From Bordetella genomosp. 13 (GTDB taxonomy: Bacteria; Pseudomonadota; Gammaproteobacteria; Burkholderiales; Burkholderiaceae_B): a stretch of 64,000 bases of DNA. The notes beneath the pieces are model-generated. The model did no database searches and was not told the origin of the DNA. It saw only the letters and a program-made list of their open reading frames with translations. The stretch lies in NCBI RefSeq assembly GCF_007679965.1, contig NZ_VEHL01000001.1:310001-374000 (forward strand). The letters are read 5' to 3'. Made by a program: the position numbers and the translations under genes. Of the stretch, positions 42,835-52,134 are shown piece by piece. Position 1 is the stretch's first letter, and each line of letters opens with the position of its first letter.

Positions 42835-44118
42835 TCAGGCGCGTGCCCGGTCCAGTATCGCCTGCGGGGCATCTTCAAAAATGAAGGGGTTGAAGAACAT
42901 CCTGCCCCAGAGCAGCCTGCGATCCACGTCGTTCAACTGAGCATCGTTGCAGACACCGGCCCAGCGTTCGCGTACCGTCTCGAGTTGATCGACGATGATC
43001 TGCATGGCTTCGGCCTCGGGCAAGAGGAACTTCACTGCGGCTTGCAGGCAGACGGCCAGTTTGCTCATCCGGTTCTCACCCGCGATCAACATGGCTTGCG
43101 ACGCCTCGTTGCCTGTCCGGTTTTGCGGGCAGATGTCGTAGGCAGGCGTCAGTGTCAGCTTATCGCCGTTCCAGAATGCCGCATGATTTCGTGCATGGTC
43201 GTCGGTGTTGCCGCTGATGACGTTGAAGACCAGGCGGCAGAACAGCTCGCGCAACGTCGCTTTTGGCGCGTCGAAGCGTTGCCGGATGATGTCCGCGAGG
43301 TCTTCATAGCTGGTGTACCGGGCCATCATTTCATCGAGCCCGAAAAGGGTCAGCGCGGAAACCATCGGAGTGCGCTGCCAGCCGCCAGCGGCTTTCAGGC
43401 GGTCGAAGCGCTCAACCAGCAGGACATCGCGGCCGGCGGTATGTAGCAGGTGCGTCACGGCGACGTTCAGGCCGACGGCGTGGGCCAATTGCATGGCGAC
43501 ATACTCGGCCTTCACCACGTTGTAGGTATCTGTGGAGGACGAGAATTTGGCGATTAGTTTGCGATCGCCATCCACGATCATTGCTTTCGGACGTGCTCCT
43601 CCCAGCGAGCTTCCGTGAAACAGCGCCTGGCTCAGTTCCGGTGTCAGCGGTATCCCTTTTTCGACCAAGGCCGCTGCTTCCATCAGTTCTTCCAGGGACG
43701 CAGCCTGCGCGACGCGCGGGACATAGTCTGTCGGCGATGCCTGGAAATCGAGTGCGCCGATCCTGTCCGATCCGGATTCGAGCAGATAGGTCAGTTCATC
43801 CAACGTGCCAAGATCCGCGTTTCGGCCCTTGGCGCCGGTCAGGCGGTTGAGAATGACCCGCCGGCCCCATGCGTCGGGGGCGGCGTCGCGCAGAGCGCTG
43901 GCCAGTGCCAGACCGTCCTCGGGCGCAATGGCGCCGCGTTGCAGCGGCAGTTCCGGCGTGTAGATCGGGATGGCATCGTGCCGTTCCAGATAGCTTCGGC
44001 CGTAGTTGAAGATGAATCGATCCGCGTTGCGGGTGAGCACTCCCGCGACAACGGGTTCAACCGCGCCCGGCAGCCAGATCCAGACGTATGCTTCGTTTGC
44101 GATGGGTCTAGAAGTCAT
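42835..44118 (-). CDS. hipA: HipA-type serine/threonine kinase toxin
   Basis: 427 residues. The HipA N-terminal subdomain is followed by the kinase core with GSSLGGARPKAMIVDGD (activation-loop/P-loop region near residue 168) and the catalytic NTDDHARNHAAFW near residue 305, then AYDICPQ. HipA kinases phosphorylate an aminoacyl-tRNA synthetase and stop growth. The ATG at 44118 overlaps the hipB stop by 11 bases. All key kinase residues appear intact, so it should be active. Confidence 0.92.
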   Translation of the reverse strand: MTSRPIANEAYVWIWLPGAVEPVVAGVLTRNADRFIFNYGRSYLERHDAIPIYTPELPLQRGAIAPEDGLALASALRDAAPDAWGRRVILNRLTGAKGRNADLGTLDELTYLLESGSDRIGALDFQASPTDYVPRVAQAASLEELMEAAALVEKGIPLTPELSQALFHGSSLGGARPKAMIVDGDRKLIAKFSSSTDTYNVVKAEYVAMQLAHAVGLNVAVTHLLHTAGRDVLLVERFDRLKAAGGWQRTPMVSALTLFGLDEMMARYTSYEDLADIIRQRFDAPKATLRELFCRLVFNVISGNTDDHARNHAAFWNGDKLTLTPAYDICPQNRTGNEASQAMLIAGENRMSKLAVCLQAAVKFLLPEAEAMQIIVDQLETVRERWAGVCNDAQLNDVDRRLLWGRMFFNPFIFEDAPQAILDRARA

Positions 44119-44446
44119 CGTTCACGACCGGCTTGGTGGGGTGGACCGCGCGAGGAAGGAGGGTGAGGGTCTTCTGTGCGTCCGAGATCGCCAGGGCCAT
44201 GGAAGCGGGGTCGGGCGTGAAGAGGGACACGCCGACGAGCGCAGCGAGCTCGAAGACGACGCCAAGCGAACATCCCATATCGCCCGCCTCGGCGCGGGTT
44301 ACCAGTCCGCGTGATACGCCGGCGCGTTCCGCCAGCTCCTCGATGGTGATTCCGCGCTCGATACGGGCGGTGCGAATTCGCAGTCCCAGCAGGCGGGCCG
44401 CTTCTAGGCTGTATCGGGAATAAGCACGGGCTGCGGGCTTGGTCAT
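44108..44446 (-). CDS. hipB: HipB-type antitoxin/repressor
   Basis: 112 residues with an Xre-type helix-turn-helix (GITIEELAERAGVSRGLVTR, about residues 33-52). It precedes hipA and overlaps it, the standard antitoxin-toxin order. HipB binds operators in its own promoter; four matching sites lie just upstream at 44459-44600. Confidence 0.9.
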   Translation of the reverse strand: MTKPAARAYSRYSLEAARLLGLRIRTARIERGITIEELAERAGVSRGLVTRAEAGDMGCSLGVVFELAALVGVSLFTPDPASMALAISDAQKTLTLLPRAVHPTKPVVNDDF

Positions 44447-44458
44447 TGCTATCTATGT

Positions 44459-44600
44459 TCCATTAATGGATCGCAGTGCCATGATACGACTCTTTAATGG
44501 AGCACGCCACGCGAGATCCGCCGAAGTGGGGCCGGACTCGATCACCCGTGCAACGATCCATTAACAGAACATAAGTAACATATATGCCTTCTTAATGGAA
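44459..44600. promoter_or_regulatory. hipBA control region with four operator-like sites
   Basis: Sites: TCCATTAATGGA at 44459-44470 (perfect palindrome), CTCTTTAATGGAG at 44490-44502, TCCATTAACAGA at 44557-44568 and TTCTTAATGGAA at 44589-44600. Centres lie near 44464, 44496, 44562 and 44594, so spacings are about 32, 66 and 32 bases, close to whole numbers of helical turns. This is the layout expected for cooperative HipB binding, as with the multiple hip operators of E. coli. Confidence 0.75.
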
Positions 44601-44630
44601 CATTTCCCGCCCTGCCGGGCATGACCAGCG

Positions 44631-46211
44631 CTACGCCGCCCGCGGCAGCGGGTTCTTCAAGGCCGCGTGGTACTTGGCCACGTACGTCTCGAAATCGACG
44701 GTGTCGCCGTCTTCCAGCTTGCGTTGCTCGTCGTGCGAGCGTTGCACGTCCGCTTCGAACTCGGCGGCACGGTCGGCCGGCAGCGGCTGGGCGCGCAGGG
44801 CGTCGCCGTGGTGGCGGCTCTGCTGCAGCGAGTAGTCGTGGAACGAGCCGCCCGAGGCGCGCAGGGCCTGCAGCAGCTGCGCCGAGGGCGTCGATTCGGG
44901 ATCGGCCAGCTTGCCGCGCTGGCGCTGCAGCGCGTCGGCATACGCCGAGCCGCCCAGCGCCTTGTCGTACAGCGCGGCATAGGGTGCGATGGCGTCCAGC
45001 AGGTCGGCGCCCCACTGCGCCAGCGCGATGGGCGAGCCGTCGCGATTGAGTTGCAGGCCCGGCTTGCGGCCTTCCTTGACCACTACCGAGAAGTTGTCGG
45101 CGCTGAGCTGGCAGTAGCCGTCCGGCCCGAAGAACGGGCTGTCCGAGGCCGCACAGTACAGCAGGAAGGCATCGACGAAGCGCGCCGTGTCGGGCGCGAT
45201 GCCCACCGGCGAGGTCGGGTCGATGTCCAGGCAGCGCACCTCCACATACTGCACGCCGCGTTCGGCCAGCGCCGTGATGGGCCGCTCGCAGCGGCCGGTG
45301 GCGCGCTTGGGGCGGATGCTCGAGTAGTACTCGTTCTCGATCTGCAGCACGTTGGTGTTGAGCTGGATCCATTCGCCGTCGCGGTGCGTGCCCAGCGCCT
45401 GGTAGGCCGGCCAGGGCTGCGTGACGGCGGAATACAGGCGGCCCAGGAAGGTTTCGAGGTCGTTGTAGCAGAGCTTGAGCTGCGACTGCGCCTTGTTCTG
45501 GTAGCCCAGGTCGCTCATGCGCAGGCTGGTGGCGTACGGCAGGTGCAGCGTGTCGGCGCCCAGCGGCTGCAGGCCGTGCGGCTGGCCGCGCATGAAGTCG
45601 CGCGACAGCGCGGGCGCCGAGCCGAACAGGTACATCAGCAGCCACGAGTAGCGCGTGAAATTGCGGATCAGGCTGATGTAGCCGCGCGAGCGGCGCTGCA
45701 CCGGATCTGTCTCGTGCGGCGACAGCACTTCCCAGAGCGCGTCGGGCAACGAGAAGTTGTAGTGCACCCCGGCGATGCATTGCATGGTCTTGCCGTAGCG
45801 CTCGGCCAGGCCGCGGCGGTAGACGTGCTTGAGCATGCCGGTATTGGAGGTGCCATACCAGGCGATGGGAATGTCGGCCTCGCCCGGCAGGGTGGCCGGC
45901 ATGGACTGGTTCCAGATGTACTCGCCGTCCAGCACGCCGTAGACGTGCCGATGGGTGTCGGTCAGTTCGGCCAGCAGGCTGTCGACGTTGTCGTGCGTGC
46001 CGGTGATGAGTTCGAGCAGCGACTCGGAATAGTCGGTGGTGACGTGCTCGTTGGTCAGCGCCGAGCCGAGGCGTGCGGGGTGGGGCGTCAGCGCCAGCGC
46101 GCCGCGGCTGTCCACGCGCAGCCCTTCTTTTTCGATGCCGCGCAGGACCTGCGAGAGCAGGGCGGCGTTTGCCTCGAGGCGGGCATGGCGTGTGGCGGTG
46201 GTCTCAGTCAC
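44631..46211 (-). CDS. gshA: Glutamate-cysteine ligase
   Basis: 526 residues, the proteobacterial GshA type. Recognisable segments are GIEKEGLRVDSRGALALTPH near the N-terminus, TTDYSESLLELITG, WYGTSNTGMLKHVYRRGL, LQIENEYYSSIRPKR and YVEVRCLDIDP. It makes gamma-glutamylcysteine in the first step of glutathione synthesis in the cytoplasm. It stands alone on the minus strand, upstream of the hip control region. Confidence 0.95.
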   Translation of the reverse strand: MTETTATRHARLEANAALLSQVLRGIEKEGLRVDSRGALALTPHPARLGSALTNEHVTTDYSESLLELITGTHDNVDSLLAELTDTHRHVYGVLDGEYIWNQSMPATLPGEADIPIAWYGTSNTGMLKHVYRRGLAERYGKTMQCIAGVHYNFSLPDALWEVLSPHETDPVQRRSRGYISLIRNFTRYSWLLMYLFGSAPALSRDFMRGQPHGLQPLGADTLHLPYATSLRMSDLGYQNKAQSQLKLCYNDLETFLGRLYSAVTQPWPAYQALGTHRDGEWIQLNTNVLQIENEYYSSIRPKRATGRCERPITALAERGVQYVEVRCLDIDPTSPVGIAPDTARFVDAFLLYCAASDSPFFGPDGYCQLSADNFSVVVKEGRKPGLQLNRDGSPIALAQWGADLLDAIAPYAALYDKALGGSAYADALQRQRGKLADPESTPSAQLLQALRASGGSFHDYSLQQSRHHGDALRAQPLPADRAAEFEADVQRSHDEQRKLEDGDTVDFETYVAKYHAALKNPLPRAA

Positions 46212-46244
46212 GATAAACAGGATGGGGATGTCAATCGACCGATT

Positions 46245-47186
46245 TTACGGGGTGACGGCGTCGATTGCCTGCGGAAGGTCCACATCCTGAAGGGACAATG
46301 CCTCCGGAGCCATGGCCGGGGCCGTTTCGAAGGCCAGTCCGGCCAGCCAGTGCTCCAGGTCGGCATGCACCTGGTCGGCCACGGCCGGCAGCTCGTTGAA
46401 GAGCTCGTGCCAGGCGCCGTCATACCATTTCAGGGTGGCCAGGCCGGCCGGCGCCCGGCTGGCGAACAGCCGGCTGCCCTGGGCCGCCACGATGCGGTCG
46501 GCGCCCGCCACCAGCAGCAGGGTGCGGCAATTCAACTGGTCCGCGTCGCGCAGCGATTCGCGCCCGCCCTGTTCGATGAAGTGCGCCAGGCGGCCCGTGA
46601 TGCAGCGGTGGACCAGGGGATCGGCCTTGAAGGCGGCCACGACCGCGCGGTCGTGCGTGGTGTTGCCCGGCGCCAGGCCGTGGGGCACGCGCACGTCGGG
46701 GTAGCGCAGGGCCAGCCAGGTCAGCGCCGGCTTGGTCCAGTTGGGCACCCGCACCTGGAAGGGCGGCGAGGCCAGCACCAGCCCCGCCAGGTCGGCGCGG
46801 CGCTGCAGCGCGATGCGCGCGGCCACCAGGCCGCCCAGGCTGTGGCCCAGCAGCACGGGCGGGCGGCCCTGGGCGGCTGTCCAGGCGCGCAACTGCGAGG
46901 CGGCGTCCAGGACCAGGTCTTCCTGGGTGGCCAGCGTGGCCGGCGCGCCCTGCGATTGGCCGTGGCCGCGATGGTCGTGCATGCCCACGCGCCATCCCAG
47001 CGCGGACAGCCGCCGGGCCAGCCGGTCGTAGCGTCCGGCATGTTCGCTCAGGCCATGCAGCAGGTAGATGCTGGGCGTGCCCGGGCCGGCCAGCGGCGGC
47101 GCCGTGTCGGCGGCCGGTTCCCAGGCGTAATTGGCCAGCAGGGTGCCGTCTGGGGCGGGGGTATGGGAAATCGGCGACAATTCCAT
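46245..47186 (-). CDS. Alpha/beta hydrolase, lysophospholipase/monoacylglycerol lipase type
   Basis: 313 residues from the ATG at 47186 behind AGGAG. The hydrolase_4 pattern is clear: YLLHGLSEHAGRYDRLARRL, HDHRGHGQSQG and the nucleophile elbow LLGHSLGGLVA, with a late GADRIV and GAWHELFNE supplying Asp and His. It should cleave a monoacylglycerol or lysophospholipid ester. It is divergent from the lipoprotein at 47225. Confidence 0.88.
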   Translation of the reverse strand: MELSPISHTPAPDGTLLANYAWEPAADTAPPLAGPGTPSIYLLHGLSEHAGRYDRLARRLSALGWRVGMHDHRGHGQSQGAPATLATQEDLVLDAASQLRAWTAAQGRPPVLLGHSLGGLVAARIALQRRADLAGLVLASPPFQVRVPNWTKPALTWLALRYPDVRVPHGLAPGNTTHDRAVVAAFKADPLVHRCITGRLAHFIEQGGRESLRDADQLNCRTLLLVAGADRIVAAQGSRLFASRAPAGLATLKWYDGAWHELFNELPAVADQVHADLEHWLAGLAFETAPAMAPEALSLQDVDLPQAIDAVTP

Positions 47187-47224
47187 GTCTCCTGGGGGAT
47201 ACGGCCCATCGGGCGAACGTAGCC

Positions 47225-47767
47225 ATGATTTCAACGCTGTTTCGTTTCATGTTGAAGAAAGCCCTGCCTGTCCTGGCCACGGCGTGGCTGCTGGCCGCGT
47301 GCTCGCCGGACTACAACTGGCGCGAGCTGGACGTGGCCGAGGGCCGGGCGCGGGCGGCATTCCCGGCCCGGGTGCAGACCGAATCGCGCGAACTGGCGCT
47401 GGGCGGCAGGACGCTGAAGTTTTCGCTGACGGCGGCCGAGGTCGATCAGTCGGTGTTCGCGGTGGGCTACGCGCCACTGCCGGTCGAGGTTGCCGGCGAC
47501 GCTGCCGCCAGCCAGGCCCTGGCCGCCGCGCTGATGCAATCGCTGTATGCCAACCTGGGCGCCGACGCGCCCGACCCCTTGCCGTCGTTCGGGCAGGATA
47601 TCGAGGTGCACGGCGAGGCCGTCAACGCCGGCGCGCGCAGCTGGATGCTGGCCCGGGTGTGGGTGGCCAACGGCATGCTGATCGAGGCGGTGGCCGCTGG
47701 CGCCGAAGGCAAGCTGCCGCCCGAGCGCGCCCGCGAATTCATGAATGGGGTGCGGGTACATCAGTGA
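47225..47767 (+). CDS. Putative lipoprotein
   Basis: 180 residues with a signal and lipobox (ATAWLLAAC, Cys26), or 172 if the ATG at 47249 is used. The mature part contains DVAEGRARAAFPARVQTESR and the C-terminal ARVWVANGMLIEAVA; no enzyme family is recognised. The spacing to the divergent hydrolase is 38 bases, so the promoters overlap. The gene's end overlaps the small LuxR-type ORF on the other strand. Confidence 0.78.
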   Translation: MISTLFRFMLKKALPVLATAWLLAACSPDYNWRELDVAEGRARAAFPARVQTESRELALGGRTLKFSLTAAEVDQSVFAVGYAPLPVEVAGDAAASQALAAALMQSLYANLGADAPDPLPSFGQDIEVHGEAVNAGARSWMLARVWVANGMLIEAVAAGAEGKLPPERAREFMNGVRVHQ

Positions 47768-48074
47768 GCGGTTCCAGCATACCCAGCCGCAGCGCCGCCA
47801 CCACCGCGGCGCGGCGGGTGCGCACGCCCAGCTTGCGGCAGGCGTTCTTCAGGTGGAAATTCACGGTGTGTTCGCTGACTTCCAGTATGAGCGCGGTTTC
47901 CCAGCTCGTCTTGCCCACGGCCGCCCAATGCAGGCAGGCCCGCTCGCGCCCTGAAAGCGATTTCTGCGGCACGGCGGGGGCGGGCGGCGCGCCGGCAAAA
48001 GGGGGCGAGGAAGAGAGTCGGTACATGCCTTCATCATCGCCGCCTTCGCGCGGCATGCCCAGCAACCATTCCAC
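47739..48074 (-). CDS. HTH-only LuxR-type regulator (possibly truncated)
   Basis: 111 residues from the ATG at 48074 (an internal ATG at 48026 is possible). Only the GerE/LuxR DNA-binding domain is present: LSGRERACLHWAAVGKTSWE, VSEHTVNFHLKNACRKLGV and the following helix. Quorum-sensing LuxR proteins carry about 160 residues of ligand domain before this, absent here. No remnant of that domain is visible upstream, where the AEC transporter starts on the other strand. It could be a stand-alone regulator or the 3' remnant of a larger gene. Confidence 0.6.
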   Translation of the reverse strand: MEWLLGMPREGGDDEGMYRLSSSPPFAGAPPAPAVPQKSLSGRERACLHWAAVGKTSWETALILEVSEHTVNFHLKNACRKLGVRTRRAAVVAALRLGMLEPLTDVPAPHS

Positions 48075-48117
48075 GCGGCATTGGTGCCGCTATTTCCGTT
48101 CGAATAATCGCTCAATC

Positions 48118-49008
48118 ATGGTTTCGGTCGCGCAGTTTTACTGGTCTGTCGTAGTGCTGATGATGCCCTTGTTGTTCTGCGTGGGCATCGGCCTGTACTG
48201 GGGCAAGCGCAACCATCCGTTCGGCGGCGCGTTCGCCACCACGCTGGTCACTTCGGTGACCACCCCGGCCCTGGTGTTCCATACCTTCACGACCACCGAG
48301 CTGGACAACGGCGCGCTGGCCGACATCGCGGGCGCCTCGCTGCTGGCCATGTTCGTGTGCGCGCTGCTGTGCGCGGGCGGCCTGAAACTGGCCGGCCTGC
48401 CGGTGCGCAAGCTGCTGCCGACGGCCTCGATGCCCAATGCCGGCAACCTGGGCCTGCCGATCTCGCACCTGGCGTTCGGCGACGCGGGACTGTCGGTGGC
48501 GGTGGCCTTCTTCGCCATCAATTCATTCGTGATGCATACGGTGGGCGTGCGGCTGATCGCCGATGCCGGCACGAACAAGGCCTGGCGCAGCCCGGTGCTG
48601 CTGGCGGCGGTCGCGGCGGTGACCCTGCGCGTGGCGGGCATCCCGGTGCCCGCCTGGGCCATCGAGACCGGCCGGATGCTGGGCGCCGTCACGGTGCCCC
48701 TGATGCTGATCAGCCTGGGGCATGCACTGGCGATCATCCCGTCCAAGGGACTGCGCGGGGGCGCGGTGGTGGCCGGACTGCGCCTGGTGTTGGGCCTGGC
48801 AGTGGGCTATGGCGTGGTGACGCTGCTGCACCTGCCGGATGCCCTGGGCGGCGCGCTGGCGCTGCAGATGGCGATGCCGTGCGCCGTGGTCAGCTACATG
48901 TACGCGCAGCGCTACACCGACCTCGGCGACACCGCGGCCGGCGCCGTGCTGGTGTCCACCGTGGTGTTCCTGGCGCTGGCGCCGCTGCTGCTGATGTTCA
49001 TGACGTAG
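48118..49008 (+). CDS. AEC-family (auxin efflux carrier-like) permease
   Basis: 296 residues with about ten hydrophobic segments. Family motifs include VTSVTTPALVFHTF, TASMPNAGNLGLPISHLAFG and the C-terminal LQMAMPCAVVSYMYAQRY. AEC carriers move organic acids such as malate or related anions across the inner membrane. Its start at 48118 is close to the divergent LuxR-type ORF. Confidence 0.85.
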   Translation: MVSVAQFYWSVVVLMMPLLFCVGIGLYWGKRNHPFGGAFATTLVTSVTTPALVFHTFTTTELDNGALADIAGASLLAMFVCALLCAGGLKLAGLPVRKLLPTASMPNAGNLGLPISHLAFGDAGLSVAVAFFAINSFVMHTVGVRLIADAGTNKAWRSPVLLAAVAAVTLRVAGIPVPAWAIETGRMLGAVTVPLMLISLGHALAIIPSKGLRGGAVVAGLRLVLGLAVGYGVVTLLHLPDALGGALALQMAMPCAVVSYMYAQRYTDLGDTAAGAVLVSTVVFLALAPLLLMFMT

Positions 49009-49098
49009 GCCGCGGTCGTCTGCAAAAGGCCGTGCGCGGAAGGTCGTGCGCGCAAGGCAACCCGCGATGGGCCATCCACGGAAAGCCGCCCCGCCGGA

Positions 49099-50106
49099 TC
49101 AGGCCTGTCCGGCCAGCTCGCGGATCTGCTTCAACAGGGCATCGGGCACCTCGATGCCCTCGGCGTGCGCATGGCGGGCCAGGTCGCCGCGCCGCGCGCC
49201 CGGCAGGCGCACGTTCTCGTCTTCCAGCATGGCCGCGATCAGCGTCTCCACCCGGTCCAGGAAGACCTCCTGGCCCGCCAGCGCGGCCGGGTCGATCACC
49301 AGGAAGGCCTGGCCGATGCGCGGCCGGTTGCCCTCGTCGGTGAAGAACGAATCCGCCTCGAAACCGAACTGCGCGCCCGTCAGCGCGCACACCAGCAGCT
49401 CGACCACCAGGGCCAGCATCGCGCCCTTCACGCCGCCCGCGGGCAGCATGCTGCCCGCCAGGCCGGCCTTGGGATCGGTGGTGGGACGGCCCTGGTCGTC
49501 CAGCGCCCAGCCTTCCGGGATGGGCTTGCCGTCGCGGGCCGCCACCATCAGCTTGCCGCGCGCCACGGCCGACAGCGACAGGTCGATCAGCAGCGGCGGG
49601 CCGTCCCGGCGCGGAAAGGCCGCGGCGATGGGGTTGGTGCCGAACAGCGCGCGCTTGCCGCCCCAGGCCGGCATGGCCGAGGGCGAATTGCTGAACGCCA
49701 GGCCCACCATGCCGGCCTCGGCCACGGCTTCCAGGTGCAGCCCCGCCGCGCCGAAGTGATGGCTGTTGGTGACGCCGGCGAAGGCCACGCCCAGCTTGCG
49801 CGCGCGTTCGATGGTCTCGTGCACGGCCAGCGCGCACGCCGGGAACGCGAGGCCGTCGGCCGCGTCCACCAGCAGCGCCGCGCCCCGTTCGTGCGCCACC
49901 ACCGGCCGTGCCGCGCCGTCCGCGCGGCCGTTGCGCAGGTGCGCGGCATACGAGGGCACGCGCGAGACCCCGTGCGAGGCCAGGCCCTGCGCGTCGGCGC
50001 GCACCAGCGCGCGCGCGGTGCTGCCGGCCATGTCGGCCTGCGCGCCGCTGGCGGCCAGCGCCCGCGTGGCCAGGCGCTGCAATTCATCGATGGCGATACG
50101 TGCCAT
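49099..50106 (-). CDS. comC: Malate/L-lactate dehydrogenase-family enzyme, probable (R)-sulfolactate dehydrogenase
   Basis: 335 residues. The Ldh_2 fold is shown by ADAQGLASHGVSRVPSYAAH, VTNSHHFGAAGLHLEAVAE (catalytic His) and GTNPIAAAFP. In sulfolactate degraders ComC belongs to this family and interconverts (R)-sulfolactate and sulfopyruvate with NAD(P). The neighbours slcC-like, suyB-like and suyA-like support this assignment; by sequence alone another 2-hydroxyacid would be possible. Confidence 0.7.
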   Translation of the reverse strand: MARIAIDELQRLATRALAASGAQADMAGSTARALVRADAQGLASHGVSRVPSYAAHLRNGRADGAARPVVAHERGAALLVDAADGLAFPACALAVHETIERARKLGVAFAGVTNSHHFGAAGLHLEAVAEAGMVGLAFSNSPSAMPAWGGKRALFGTNPIAAAFPRRDGPPLLIDLSLSAVARGKLMVAARDGKPIPEGWALDDQGRPTTDPKAGLAGSMLPAGGVKGAMLALVVELLVCALTGAQFGFEADSFFTDEGNRPRIGQAFLVIDPAALAGQEVFLDRVETLIAAMLEDENVRLPGARRGDLARHAHAEGIEVPDALLKQIRELAGQA

Positions 50107-50158
50107 GGAAAACTCCGTCTGCTGTCGGTCAGGAATGCCGGGTCGCGCCCGGCGGAAA

Positions 50159-51091
50159 TCAGAGGACCAGGCCCAGTGCATCGGCCACGCGCTGCGCCAC
50201 CAGGGTGGACACGCGCACGTTCGCCTCTTGCGTCAGGCCCGCGATGTGCGGGGTCAGTACCACGTTGGGCGCATCGGCCAGGGGCCCGCCGCCCGGCAGC
50301 GGCTCCTGGTCGAACACGTCGATGGCGGCGCCGCGCAGCGCGCCGCTGCGCAGGGCGGCGCCCAGCGCGGCCTCGTCCACGATGCCGCCGCGCGCGGTGT
50401 TGATGAGGATGGCGCCCGGTTTCATGCGGGCCAGGCGCGCCGCGTCGAACAGGCCCGAGGTCTGCGGCGTCAGCGGAAGGTGCAGCGTGACGGCATCGCT
50501 TTCGGCCAGCAGTGCGTCCAGCGGAAGCGGACGCACGCCGGTCTCCTGCCATGCCGCCGCATCGTCGGCCAGCATGGGGTCGTGCGCCACGACCTTCATG
50601 TCCAGGCCCTGCGCCAGCCGCGCGGTCAGGCGGCCGATGCCGCCGAAACCGACGATGCCCAGCGTGCGGTGCTCGGCCTCCAGGCCGTTGGACAGCGCGT
50701 TGCGCGGCCACTTGCCGCTCGCCACGTCGGCGCTGTGCGCATAGGCGCCGCGCAGCAGCGACAGCAGCGTGCCGATGACATATTCGGCCACGGCGCGGGC
50801 GTTCGCCCCCGTGGCGGGCAGCACCTGGATGTCGCGCGCGGAGCAGCCGGGCAGGTCGATGTTGTCCAGCCCCACGCCCAGCCGGCCCACCGCGCGCAGC
50901 CGCGGCGCCGCCGCCAGCACGGCCGCGTCGACCTGCGTGCGGTTGCGCACGATCAGCGCGTCCGCGTCGGCACAGGCGGCCAGCAGATCGTTGCGGCGGT
51001 CGACCAGGTCGGGCTCGTAGCGAACGGTGCAGCGGGCGGACAGCGCGCGGACGGCGGCTTCATCCATGAATTCGGAGATGACGATGAGCAT
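50159..51091 (-). CDS. slcC: D-2-hydroxyacid dehydrogenase, probable (S)-sulfolactate dehydrogenase
   Basis: 310 residues. The Rossmann domain has TLGIVGFGGIGRLTARLAQG, and catalytic motifs are visible: the Arg in ILINTARGGIVDEAAL, the Glu in DVFDQEPLPGG and the His in VVLTPHIAG. In Chromohalobacter SlcC is of this family and oxidises (S)-sulfolactate to sulfopyruvate, which ComC then reduces to the (R) form. The pairing of SlcC-like and ComC-like genes with suyAB-like genes is highly specific. Confidence 0.7.
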   Translation of the reverse strand: MLIVISEFMDEAAVRALSARCTVRYEPDLVDRRNDLLAACADADALIVRNRTQVDAAVLAAAPRLRAVGRLGVGLDNIDLPGCSARDIQVLPATGANARAVAEYVIGTLLSLLRGAYAHSADVASGKWPRNALSNGLEAEHRTLGIVGFGGIGRLTARLAQGLDMKVVAHDPMLADDAAAWQETGVRPLPLDALLAESDAVTLHLPLTPQTSGLFDAARLARMKPGAILINTARGGIVDEAALGAALRSGALRGAAIDVFDQEPLPGGGPLADAPNVVLTPHIAGLTQEANVRVSTLVAQRVADALGLVL

Positions 51092-51126
51092 GTGCGGTGT
51101 TCCTGGAATGGGCGGGGGCATTGCAT

Positions 51127-52134
51127 TCAGGCGGTCTGAATGCCGGCCTCCTTGATGATTTTGCCCCAGCGCTGCACTTCCGCGGTGAGGTACGTGCCGA
51201 ACTCGGCGGGGCCGCGCGGCTGCGGGATGAAGCCCAGCTTGACCATGGCCTGCTGCATGGCCGGCTTGCGCATCTCGGCCGCGATGGCTTCGCCCGCCTG
51301 CTGGACGACCTCGGGCGGCAGGCCCTTGGGCGCCATCACGCCGGTGAAATTCTCCACGATCAGCTCGGGCATGCCGGCCTCGCTCACGGTGGGCACGTCG
51401 GGCAGGTCGGGGCTGCGCTGCCTGGTGGTCACCGCCAGCGCCCGCAGCGAGCCGGCCTGCACGTGCGCCAGCGATTCGGGATAGTTGGAGAAGATCACGT
51501 CGACGTGGCCGCCCATCAGGTCGGTCAGCGACGGCGCGCCGCCCTTGTAGGGCACGTGCATGATTTTGGTGCCGGTCAGCTTCTGGTAGAGCGCCAGCGT
51601 CAGGTGCGGCGGCGTGCCGTTGCCGCTGGAGGCGGCCGTCAGCTTGCCGGCCTCGGCGGCGCGGCGCAGGTCGGCCATGCTCTTGATCGGGCTCTTGGCG
51701 CTGACCACCACCATCATGGTGGACGAGGCCAGTCCGGCCAGCGGCGTCAGATCTTTCAACAGGTCGTAGCCGGCCTTGCCCTCGAACAGCGTGGCATTGG
51801 CCGCGTGCGACAGCGTGATGGCCAGCCACGTATAGCCGTCGGCTTGCGCGCGCGCCACGAAGGCCGCGCCGATGTTGGCGTTGCCGCCCGGCTTGTTCTC
51901 GATGACGATGTTCCAGCCCTTTGCTTCGTTCAGCGCCTTGGCCACGGTGCGCGCGGCCACGTCGGTCAGCCCGCCGGGCGGAAAGGGCACGACGTAGTTG
52001 ATGGGCTGCGCGGGCCACTTGCCCTGCGCCAGGCTGCTGCCCATGGGCAGGATGCCCAGCAGGCCAGCGGCCGCGCCGGCGGCCAGCACGTGGCGTCGCC
52101 CGTTGTCGACGGGCGTATCGTTCTTGCGTTGCAT
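51127..52134 (-). CDS. Bug-family periplasmic binding protein in the sulfolactate cluster
   Basis: 335 residues. The signal segment contains NGRRHVLAAGAAAGLLG, which may be a Tat signal. Bug motifs are INYVVPFPPGGLTDVAART and VIENKPGGNANIGAAF. It lies between suyB-like and slcC-like genes on the same strand and is the likely uptake component for the sulfonate; no membrane partners are nearby. Confidence 0.88.
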   Translation of the reverse strand: MQRKNDTPVDNGRRHVLAAGAAAGLLGILPMGSSLAQGKWPAQPINYVVPFPPGGLTDVAARTVAKALNEAKGWNIVIENKPGGNANIGAAFVARAQADGYTWLAITLSHAANATLFEGKAGYDLLKDLTPLAGLASSTMMVVVSAKSPIKSMADLRRAAEAGKLTAASSGNGTPPHLTLALYQKLTGTKIMHVPYKGGAPSLTDLMGGHVDVIFSNYPESLAHVQAGSLRALAVTTRQRSPDLPDVPTVSEAGMPELIVENFTGVMAPKGLPPEVVQQAGEAIAAEMRKPAMQQAMVKLGFIPQPRGPAEFGTYLTAEVQRWGKIIKEAGIQTA

